From the NCBI RefSeq assembly GCF_029868855.1, contig NZ_JARWOV010000137.1, positions 1 to 39,748 of the forward strand: a stretch of DNA of 39,748 nt, written 5' to 3'. Origin of the DNA: Nocardia carnea (GTDB lineage: Bacteria; Actinomycetota; Actinomycetes; Mycobacteriales; Mycobacteriaceae). Made by a program: the position numbers and the translations under genes. Below, one piece after another: positions 33,639 through 39,748 of the stretch. Under the pieces are notes generated by a model that was given only the letters and a program-made list of their open reading frames with translations, ran no database searches and was not told the DNA's origin. How positions within the stretch are numbered: the stretch's first letter is position 1; the number at the start of each line of letters is the position of its first letter.

Positions 33639-33953
33639 TCACTCCCCGGCGACACCGCGCAGGGCGGCCGCATTGCTGGTGTCGGCCTCGGCGTAACTCA
33701 CGGCGGCCACACCCGCCGCCCCGCTCATCGTGCCCAGTACGGCGGACAATTGGCCGATCGTCGCGAGGTGGCCCGCGTGTGCGGCGGCATAGGCTGCGAG
33801 GAAATCGCCACCGACCAGACCGAAGATCGGCCCCAGAATCGCGGGCGCGGCACCCGATGCACCGGCCCCTGCCGCCGCGAGCTCGGAGGCCATCACCCCG
33901 GCGGTGGTGCCGTAGGCCGCGATGCCCTCGGCATCGGCTGAGATGTTCACCAT
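33639..33953 (-). CDS. EspC-like (DUF2580) type VII secretion-associated protein
   Basis: A 104-residue, Ala/Gly-rich helical protein starting [20 protein letters not shown], with a likely helix-turn-helix hairpin and a short tail. Such DUF2580/EspC-type proteins are co-secreted substrates or partners in ESX systems. The residue order [20 protein letters not shown] in the turn matches the group. GGGGGAA five bases before ATG 33953 favours this start over ATG 33968. It is the first gene of the minus-strand cassette, directly coupled to the NlpC/P60 gene. The ESX core (EccC, EccD, EsxA/B) is not in the window. Confidence 0.72.
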   Translation of the reverse strand: MVNISADAEGIAAYGTTAGVMASELAAAGAGASGAAPAILGPIFGLVGGDFLAAYAAAHAGHLATIGQLSAVLGTMSGAAGVAAVSYAEADTSNAAALRGVAGE

Positions 33954-34104
33954 CAGAGGTTCCCCCATCGACTTCGTTAACGGGCAGAGTATGTCATCTA
34001 CCGGATTCGACGCACCGGCTTCCCGCTCGGTTCCACCGAAAATCGAAACCGGAAAATCCCCGGCGCGACGGCGGCGCGCGCGGATTCGACCTTATCGTTC
34101 CTTC

Positions 34105-34728
34105 ATGCGTACGCACACCCTCGACCATCCGCTCGTGGCCATCCTGCTGACCACGCTCCGCGACGAACGCACGCCCGATTCCGTCTTCCGGACCGCACTG
34201 CGCGACCTGTCCCGGCTGCTGGTCTACGAGGCGCTGCGCGATGCGCCGATCGAGAACTACGACATCAACACTCCGGTCGCCGCCACCCGAGGCGCGCGCC
34301 TGGCGCGGCCGCCGCTGCTGGTGCCCGTGCTGCGGGCCGGGCTGGGCATGGTGGATGCGGCCACGAATCTGATCCCGGAATCGAAAGTGGGATTCGTCGG
34401 GGTCGCCCGGGACGAACGGACGCACCGGCCCGTGCCGTATCTGGAATCGCTGCCCGCGGATCTGTCCACGACACCGGTCATGGTGCTGGATCCGATGCTG
34501 GCGACCGGTGGCTCCATGGTGCATACGCTGAAGCTGCTGGTCGGGCGTGGGGCCACGGATATCACCGCGGTGTGTGTGGTCTCGGCACCGGAGGGTATCG
34601 CCGCGCTGGCCGGTTCGGGCCTGCCCGTCCGGTTGGTGACCGCGGTTATCGATGACCGGCTCGACGACGATGCGTTCATCGTGCCCGGGCTGGGAGATGC
34701 CGGCGACCGGCAGTTCGGCCCGCGGTGA
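34105..34728 (+). CDS. upp: Uracil phosphoribosyltransferase
   Basis: Converts uracil and PRPP to UMP, completing pyrimidine salvage begun by cdd and deoA. It has 207 residues, a normal length. The PRPP-binding loop is [18 protein letters not shown]; the uracil-binding C-terminus ([15 protein letters not shown] ... [25 protein letters not shown]) is typical. ATG 34105 gives the standard start [18 protein letters not shown]. It converges with the phosphosugar mutase only six bases beyond its stop and is divergent from the EspC-like gene after 152 bases. Confidence 0.96.
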   Translation: MRTHTLDHPLVAILLTTLRDERTPDSVFRTALRDLSRLLVYEALRDAPIENYDINTPVAATRGARLARPPLLVPVLRAGLGMVDAATNLIPESKVGFVGVARDERTHRPVPYLESLPADLSTTPVMVLDPMLATGGSMVHTLKLLVGRGATDITAVCVVSAPEGIAALAGSGLPVRLVTAVIDDRLDDDAFIVPGLGDAGDRQFGPR

Positions 34729-34734
34729 GCGCGC

Positions 34735-36234
34735 TCAGCCGGCCAGCGTCCGGCAAAACGCGGCGGCTACCGAAAGGCGTTGCCGCGCAGATTCTCTCGC
34801 GGTGGGCAGATCGTCCGGGCCGGAAACCGGCTGCACCACCTCCAGATAGCATTTGAGTTTCGGTTCGGTCCCCGAGGGCCGCACTACCAGTCGCAGGCCG
34901 TCACCGGTGAACAGCAGTGCGTCCGTGCGCATCCGGCCGCGCAGCTGAGCCATATCGGTGTAATCGACCGCGGTACCGGCGAGTTCACGCGGTGGCGTCG
35001 TACGCAGCGTGTTCACCACCGCCGCCGCGGCCCGCTGATCCGGCAGGCGCAGCGAGACCTGGTCGCCGGCGTGCACACCGAAGCGGATTGCGTAATCGTC
35101 GAGTTCGTCGACCAGTGTGCGACCCCGGGCACGCAGCCGCGCCCCCAGATCAGCGGCCAGCACCGCGGCGGAGATACCGTCCTTGTCCCGCACCGCCGCC
35201 GGGTCCACACAGTGACCCAGCGCCTCCTCGTACGCGTACACCAGGCCCTCGCCTGCCCGGGCCAGCCATTTGAAGCCGGTGAGGGTTTCGGCGTAACGGG
35301 CGCCGCGCTCGGCGGCCAGCCGGGAGAGCAACCGCGACGAGACGATCGTGGTCGCCACCAGCGCATCCGGCGGGGCGGTGCGCAGCACATCGTCGGCCAG
35401 CAGCACACCGGTTTCGTCGCCGCGCAGCATGCGCCAGCCTTCGGGTGTGGGCACACCGAGCGCGCAGCGGTCCGCGTCGGGGTCGAGGGCGATGGCCAGG
35501 TCCGCATCCACGCGCTCGGCGAGCTGCAACAGCAGATCGGCGGCACCGGGTTCCTCGGGATTCGGGAACGCGACCGTGGGGAAATCGGGATCGGGGGTGA
35601 ACTGTTCGGCCACCGCGTGGACATCGGTGAACCCGGCGGCGGTGAGCGCCTGCACCGCCGTGGCGCCGCCCACCCCGTGCAGCGGGGTGAGCGCGATCCG
35701 GATCCCCGCGCGTTCGCCCGGGCCGCCGATGAGTTGCGGCAGTTGGGCGATCCGCGCGAGATAACGGGAATACAGGGCGGCGTCCGAGACCTCCACCGGG
35801 GTACGCGGGATCGGTTCGGTCACCGCCGCGATCCGCTGCTCGATCTCGGTATCGGCGGGGGCGAGCAGCTGCGTGCCGCCGTCGACGTACACCTTGTAGC
35901 CGTTGTCGGCGGGCGGGTTGTGCGAGGCGGTGATCTGTACGCCGGCCACCGCGCCGAGCGCGCGGACGGCGAACGCGGTCACCGGGGTCGGCCACGGTTC
36001 GGGCAGCCGGACCACCGGGAATCCGGCCGCGGCCAGCACCTCGGCGGTCACCTCGGCGAACTCCGCCGACCCGTGCCGGGCGTCACGGCCCACCACCACT
36101 CGCCCGCCGCCCAGGCAGCGGTTCCGAAGCCACGCCGCGAGACCCGCGGTCGCCCGGGCGACGGTGGTCTCGTTCATCCGGTCCGGGCCCGGTCCCAGTG
36201 GACCCCGCAATCCCGCGGTGCCGAAGGTGAGCAC
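34735..36234 (-). CDS. pmmB: Phosphosugar mutase (PGM2/phosphopentomutase-like)
   Basis: An alpha-phosphohexomutase-superfamily enzyme moving phosphate between C1 and C6 (or C5). The 499 residues hold the active Ser104 in ITASHNPPADNG, the metal loop Asp251-x-Asp-x-Asp255 (DPDADR), the sugar-binding YEEALG and the phosphate-binding RPSGTEPK near the C-terminus. FPTVAFPNPEEPG is typical of the PGM2-like branch, which includes enzymes with phosphopentomutase activity. M. tuberculosis places the homologue PmmB in the same spot. GTG 36234 overlaps the punA stop by one base (TAGTG). Overlap with punA and proximity to upp favour a ribose/deoxyribose-phosphate role, but phosphomannomutase is possible. 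Confidence 0.93.
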   Translation of the reverse strand: MLTFGTAGLRGPLGPGPDRMNETTVARATAGLAAWLRNRCLGGGRVVVGRDARHGSAEFAEVTAEVLAAAGFPVVRLPEPWPTPVTAFAVRALGAVAGVQITASHNPPADNGYKVYVDGGTQLLAPADTEIEQRIAAVTEPIPRTPVEVSDAALYSRYLARIAQLPQLIGGPGERAGIRIALTPLHGVGGATAVQALTAAGFTDVHAVAEQFTPDPDFPTVAFPNPEEPGAADLLLQLAERVDADLAIALDPDADRCALGVPTPEGWRMLRGDETGVLLADDVLRTAPPDALVATTIVSSRLLSRLAAERGARYAETLTGFKWLARAGEGLVYAYEEALGHCVDPAAVRDKDGISAAVLAADLGARLRARGRTLVDELDDYAIRFGVHAGDQVSLRLPDQRAAAAVVNTLRTTPPRELAGTAVDYTDMAQLRGRMRTDALLFTGDGLRLVVRPSGTEPKLKCYLEVVQPVSGPDDLPTARESARQRLSVAAAFCRTLAG

Positions 36235-37013
36235 TACAACTGCTCCAGCAGCCCACGCAGCAGTTTGCCCAGCCGGGGCGCGGCGGCCTGTCCTTCGGCC
36301 AGCACCTCGGCATGGGCCAGCGGCGCCCCGGTGACGCCGGCCGCCAGGTTGGTGACCAGTGAGATCCCGAGCAGCCGGGCGCCGAGTGCGCGTGCCGCGA
36401 TGGCCTCGAGCACCGTGGACATTCCCACCAGGTCGGCGCCGATAGTGGCCAGCATGCGGATTTCCGCCGGGGTCTCGTACTGCGGTCCGGTGAGCCCGGC
36501 GTACACGCCGTCGGTGAGATCGGGATCGATCCGGCGGGCGAGTTGGCGCAGTCCGGGATCCCAGGCATCGACCATGTCGACGAACGTGGGGCCGGTGAGT
36601 GCGGTCGTGCCGGTGAGGTTGATGTGGTCGCGCACCAGCACCGCCTCCCCGACCCGCAGGCCCGGACGGATACCACCGGCGGCGTTGGTCAGGATCACCG
36701 TTTCCGCCCCCGCCGCGACCGCGGCCCGCACCGGATGCACCACTTCGGCCGGTGTATACCCCTCGTAGAGATGCTGGCGACCCATGAGCACCAAGGCGTC
36801 GGTGTCACCGACCGATACCGACAGCACCCGGCCGATATGACCCTGTGCGGTCGGCGCGGCGAACCCCGGTAACTCCGGCATGGGTATTTCGGCGCCGGGC
36901 GTCCCGAGTTCGGCGGCGGCGTCCTGCCACCCCGAACCCAGCACCACCGCGACCCGGTGCCGGGCCACGGAGGTCCGGACAGCGATTTCCTGGGCAGCCT
37001 CTTCGGCAAGCAT
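36234..37013 (-). CDS. punA: Purine nucleoside phosphorylase
   Basis: Phosphorolysis of (deoxy)inosine and guanosine to the base plus (deoxy)ribose-1-phosphate, downstream of Add. A 259-residue enzyme of the trimeric PNP family: phosphate-binding [45 protein letters not shown] (Glu for purine binding), [12 protein letters not shown] and SLVTNLAAG are all present. It is co-transcribed with the phosphosugar mutase, whose start overlaps its stop by one base. The divergent enoyl-CoA hydratase gene starts 109 bases upstream. Confidence 0.96.
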   Translation of the reverse strand: MLAEEAAQEIAVRTSVARHRVAVVLGSGWQDAAAELGTPGAEIPMPELPGFAAPTAQGHIGRVLSVSVGDTDALVLMGRQHLYEGYTPAEVVHPVRAAVAAGAETVILTNAAGGIRPGLRVGEAVLVRDHINLTGTTALTGPTFVDMVDAWDPGLRQLARRIDPDLTDGVYAGLTGPQYETPAEIRMLATIGADLVGMSTVLEAIAARALGARLLGISLVTNLAAGVTGAPLAHAEVLAEGQAAAPRLGKLLRGLLEQL

Positions 37014-37121
37014 GGCGGTCAGTGTATGGCCTCCGGGCGCCGCGGGCCGGTGTCATACCGGATGCCGCGGCCGCTGCCGACCGCTGTGGGAGCCGGGAAG
37101 TCCTGCCGATACGCTGCATGT

Positions 37122-37826
37122 ATGCCGTACCTGGAACGCGAGGGGAACGTTTTCGTATTGTCGCTGGGCAACGAGGGCCAGACCGACAGCGAGAACCGTT
37201 TCAGCCACGAGTGGCTCGACGAGACGCACGCTCTGCTGGACACCGTGGAAGCGAGTGCGGGGCCCACCGCCCTGGTCACCACGGCCACCGGAAAATTCTT
37301 CAGCAACGGACTCGACACCGACTGGCTGTTCGCCAACCTCGACCGGATGCACGGGTACCTCGATCGCGTCCACGGCCTGTTCAGCCGGATCCTGGCCTTC
37401 CCGCTGCCCACCCTGGCCGCAGTGAACGGGCATGCGTTCGGCGCCGGTGCCATGCTGGCGAGTTCGCACGATTTCCGAGTCATGCGTGCCGATCGCGGTT
37501 TCTGGTGCCTGCCCGAGGTGCATCTCGGGATGCCGTTCACGATCGGGATGAACGCGCTGGTCACGGGTCGGCTGACCAACCAGGTCGCGCTCACCGCGAT
37601 GACCACCGGACACCGATACGGCGGTCCGGAGGCACTCGCGGCCGGTATCGTCGACGAGACCGCCGACGGTGCCGGCCTGCGCGCCGCCGCGGTCGACCGG
37701 GCCGCCGCGCTGGCGGCCAACCGGACCGCCAGCCTGCCGGCGATCAAACGATCCCTGCACGCGGCCACGCTGACCGCCCTGGCGGTCCCGACCACCCCGG
37801 ACAACCTGGAATTCGCCAAGAGTTAG
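37122..37826 (+). CDS. Enoyl-CoA hydratase/isomerase-family protein
   Basis: A 234-residue crotonase-fold protein. The oxyanion-hole segments are GKFFSNGLD and NGHAFGAGAMLASSHD, and a single candidate catalytic Glu lies in WCLPEVHLGMP. Loss of one of the two hydratase Glu residues would suggest an enoyl-CoA delta-isomerase, but assignment from sequence alone is uncertain. ATG 37122 gives the usual start (MPYLEREGNVFVLSLG); the frame opens further back but overlaps punA. It is divergent from punA and precedes the amidohydrolase by 226 bases. In M. tuberculosis no such gene lies between deoD and amiA, so it may be an insertion here. Confidence 0.88.
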   Translation: MPYLEREGNVFVLSLGNEGQTDSENRFSHEWLDETHALLDTVEASAGPTALVTTATGKFFSNGLDTDWLFANLDRMHGYLDRVHGLFSRILAFPLPTLAAVNGHAFGAGAMLASSHDFRVMRADRGFWCLPEVHLGMPFTIGMNALVTGRLTNQVALTAMTTGHRYGGPEALAAGIVDETADGAGLRAAAVDRAAALAANRTASLPAIKRSLHAATLTALAVPTTPDNLEFAKS

Positions 37827-38052
37827 CATCCGGGTATCCGTTTCGTTGTCACTGTTCCGGTGGTCACACCCGGGACGTCGCCGGGCGCGGATCCGGCCGT
37901 GGTGGGAAACTGGAGGTGACGGCCGTTCCTCGGGGGACGAGTGGAACCGCCGCCCGTACCGCGACGCAGGTCGCGGGCGATATGTGTTACGGGCCGATCC
38001 CGGCACGCGGAGATGGTTCGCAGCTGCTCGTTCTACGACAGGAGGATATTCG

Positions 38053-39252
38053 GTGAGCACATCCGGCCGTTCGGTGCGCGACGGACAGGACGCGGTGACG
38101 GCGTGGCTGGCCGAGCACACGGTCGATCTCGTGCAGTGGCGACGGCATCTGCACGCGAACCCGGAGCTTTCCCGCACCGAGTTCGCCACCACCGAATTCG
38201 TCGGCACCTGGCTGACCAAGGCCGGCCTGTCGTTCCGGGTGCTGCCCAGCGGTACGGGCCTGATCTGCGATATCGGCCCGGAGAACGCCCCCCGGATCGC
38301 TTTGCGCGCCGATATGGACGCGCTGCCGCTTCAGGAGTTCACCGGCCGGGATTTCGCCTCCACGGTTCCCGGCGTCTCCCATGCCTGCGGCCACGATGCG
38401 CACACCGCCATCCTGCTCGGTACCGCACTGGCCCTGGCCGACGCGGATCTGCCGGTGGGGGTCAGGTTGATCTTCCAGCATGCCGAGGAAGTGATGCCCG
38501 GCGGCGCCCTGGATATGGTCGCCGAAGGCGCCGTGGGCGATGTGGACCGCATCTTCGCCCTGCACTGCGACCCCCGGCTCGAGGTGGGTCGCGTGGGTAT
38601 CCGGGTCGGGGCGATCACCTCCGCGGCCGACACCGTGGAGCTGGTGCTGGACTCGCCCGGCGGGCATACCTCCCGGCCCCACCTGACCAGTGACCTGGTC
38701 TACGCCATCGGCACCGTCATCACCGGCCTGCCCGGCCTGCTCAGCCGGCGGATCGACCCCCGCACCAGCACGGTGATGGTCTGGGGTGCTGTGAGTGCCG
38801 GCAAAGCCCCCAACGCGATACCGCAGACCGGCATGCTCACCGGCACCGTCCGCACCGGCGACCATGCCACCTGGTCACTGCTGGAGCCACTGGTGCGCGA
38901 GATAGTCGACGGCCTCCTCGCCCCGACCGGGGTGCGATACCAGCTCGACTACCGGCGCGGTGTACCGCCCGTGGTGAACGACGAACAGTCGGTGCGGATG
39001 CTCAGCAACGCGGTCCGCGGGATCGGCCCGGACGCGCTCGCCGACACCCCGCAGTCCGGCGGCGGCGAGGATTTCTCCTGGTACCTGGAAGAAGTACCGG
39101 GGGCGATGGCCCGGCTCGGCGTCTGGTCCGGTACGGGCCCCCAGCTGGACCTGCACCAGTCCACCTTCGATATCGACGAACGCGCCCTCGAGATCGGCGT
39201 CCGAACCTTCACCAACCTGGTTCTCCAAGCCGGCCCCGAACTCGCCGTCTGA
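38053..39252 (+). CDS. amiA: M20 family amidohydrolase
   Basis: A metal-dependent amidohydrolase of the M20D family (hippurate, IAA-amino acid or N-acyl amino acid hydrolase type), 399 residues. Metal ligands: Cys and His in SHACGHDAHT, the Glu pair in FQHAEEVMPGG, His in LHCDPRLEVG and His in LDLHQSTFD. The RRHLHANPELS start and SPGGHTSRPH of the lid domain are typical. GTG 38053 has AGGAGG seven bases upstream. M. tuberculosis has two such genes in tandem beside deoD (amiA1, amiB1); only one lies here. Substrate is unknown. Confidence 0.93.
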   Translation: MSTSGRSVRDGQDAVTAWLAEHTVDLVQWRRHLHANPELSRTEFATTEFVGTWLTKAGLSFRVLPSGTGLICDIGPENAPRIALRADMDALPLQEFTGRDFASTVPGVSHACGHDAHTAILLGTALALADADLPVGVRLIFQHAEEVMPGGALDMVAEGAVGDVDRIFALHCDPRLEVGRVGIRVGAITSAADTVELVLDSPGGHTSRPHLTSDLVYAIGTVITGLPGLLSRRIDPRTSTVMVWGAVSAGKAPNAIPQTGMLTGTVRTGDHATWSLLEPLVREIVDGLLAPTGVRYQLDYRRGVPPVVNDEQSVRMLSNAVRGIGPDALADTPQSGGGEDFSWYLEEVPGAMARLGVWSGTGPQLDLHQSTFDIDERALEIGVRTFTNLVLQAGPELAV

Positions 39253-39505
39253 CCTGCGCGGACCTGCCGCCACAGGACTCGCGGACCTGCCACCGCGGGA
39301 TGGTGGCCCAATTCGTAGCCGGGACCGGACCTCTCCACCGACGCGCCGAGTTCAGGCCGCCATGGAGAGCGCCCGCCCCATGCGGACGTATCCGGTAGCA
39401 CCACCGTGCCGAGCGCGGCAAGAGTATGTCCGGCGCCGGATCGAGCGTGATCGGCAGCGCCGCCGAGCTGGGTAGCCACCCATATCACGTCCGTCGGCCG
39501 ACCGA
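39253..39505. other. Intergenic sequence after the amidohydrolase
   Basis: No convincing gene. Open frames in this stretch have irregular composition and no recognisable family. Sequence quality appears normal until the repeat. Confidence 0.45.
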
Positions 39506-39672
39506 ACGTCACCAACAGTGGTGCCGAGTTCAGCGAGGCCCTGAGAGGTTTTGGCCCGTCCCTGCTTTCCGTGCTCGATGCGAGGCGGCGCAGCCGCGAG
39601 TGTCGAGCACGGAAAGCAGGGACCTCAGGGGGCCGAAACCCGCGGGGGCGCAGGGGCCGCCAAAAAAAACAC
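39506..39672. repeat. Dispersed repeat, long copy with palindromic insert
   Basis: The left part (GTGCCGAGTTCAGCGAGGCC then CTGA, to 39544) and right part (AACCCGCGGGGGCGC, CCGCCAAAAAAAACAC, from 39637) match the two joined halves of the copy at 17194-17267. Between them lies an insert of about 92 bases built around an inverted repeat. Short tracts of A and G differ, but the region is near the contig edge and could contain errors. Confidence 0.65.
39558..39623. repeat. Perfect 21-bp inverted repeat inside the dispersed repeat
   Basis: GTCCCTGCTTTCCGTGCTCG plus A (39558-39578) is matched by its exact reverse complement at 39603-39623, separated by 24 bases that hold a smaller GCGGC-GCA-GCCGC hairpin. 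Imperfect pairing continues outward (GGTTTTGGCC with GGCCGAAACC). It resembles a REP- or MITE-like palindromic unit, or a strong bidirectional terminator, about 300 bases beyond the amidohydrolase stop. Confidence 0.75.
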
Positions 39673-39748
39673 CGCAGCGGGATGTGTTTTCCCGGGCGCC
39701 GGTGGGGGGGGTGGGGGGTGGGCGGGGGGGGTAGTTTTACCCGGGGGG
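39673..39748. other. Low-complexity contig edge
   Basis: The last bases contain GTGTTTTCCCGGG and repeated 6-8 base G runs ending in six G, mirroring the G-rich decay at the left end. Best read as assembly edge. Confidence 0.6.

Overview
The window looks like one whole contig from a high-GC, mycolic-acid actinomycete, most likely a Nocardia or close relative. The evidence is the very high GC3 of every gene, the frequent GTG starts, type VII (ESX/Esp-like) accessory proteins, a SAM-IV riboswitch, and a gene order matching the M. tuberculosis Rv3305-Rv3341 block (metX, icd, trpS, yhjD, dacB, sdhCDAB, cdd, deoA, add, the Rv3311-type gene, upp, pmmB, punA, amiA). Both ends (about 1-160 and 39673-39748) decay into G-rich, low-complexity sequence that reads like assembly edge.

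Layout. 0.2-1.8 kb: a small protein of unknown function, a DUF6745-type protein and a DUF3017 membrane protein. 1.9-3.35 kb (minus): a SAM-IV riboswitch, an undescribed 57-codon leader ORF with its own AGGAGG, and metX, whose GTG start overlaps the leader stop. 3.6-4.9 kb: icd and its terminator. 5.1-9.6 kb: accessory genes (an orphan PI3/4-kinase-like protein, an acyl-CoA dehydrogenase with a relocated catalytic Glu, an alpha/beta hydrolase, a cytosolic-looking SLT lytic transglycosylase). 9.7-11.5 kb: xthA followed by a barnase/barstar pair. 11.5-15.5 kb: a TetR regulator divergent from an MpaB/DUF2236 oxygenase, then trpS and a YhjD membrane protein. 15.8-21.8 kb (minus): dacB, then a nucleoside-salvage block (add, deoA, an LLM flavin oxidoreductase, cdd). 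21.9-26.3 kb: a small unknown ORF, a 617-base regulatory-looking gap with an iron-box-like site, and sdhCDAB ending in a strong terminator. 26.3-29 kb: a Mn(Zn)-type ABC importer whose promoter carries two phased TTCG/CGAA inverted repeats. 29.1-34 kb (minus): an EspC-like / NlpC-P60 / EspH-like / YbaB(EspL-like) cassette, an Rv3311-type protein, an orphan VapB-like antitoxin and radC. 34.1-39.3 kb: upp, a PGM2-type phosphosugar mutase overlapping punA, an enoyl-CoA hydratase-family protein and an M20 amidohydrolase. The right end holds a dispersed repeat whose other copy lies between add and dacB.

The genes combine into a few themes: TCA-cycle and respiratory enzymes (icd, sdhCDAB), purine and pyrimidine salvage (add, cdd, deoA, punA, upp, with the mutase able in principle to recycle pentose-1-phosphates), methionine synthesis under riboswitch control, and envelope or secretion accessory functions. 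The least explained elements are the riboswitch-leader-metX arrangement, the orphan kinase-like gene, the Esp-like cassette without secretion machinery, and the palindromic insertion in the dispersed repeat. No CRISPR array, rRNA, tRNA, transposase or phage module was seen.
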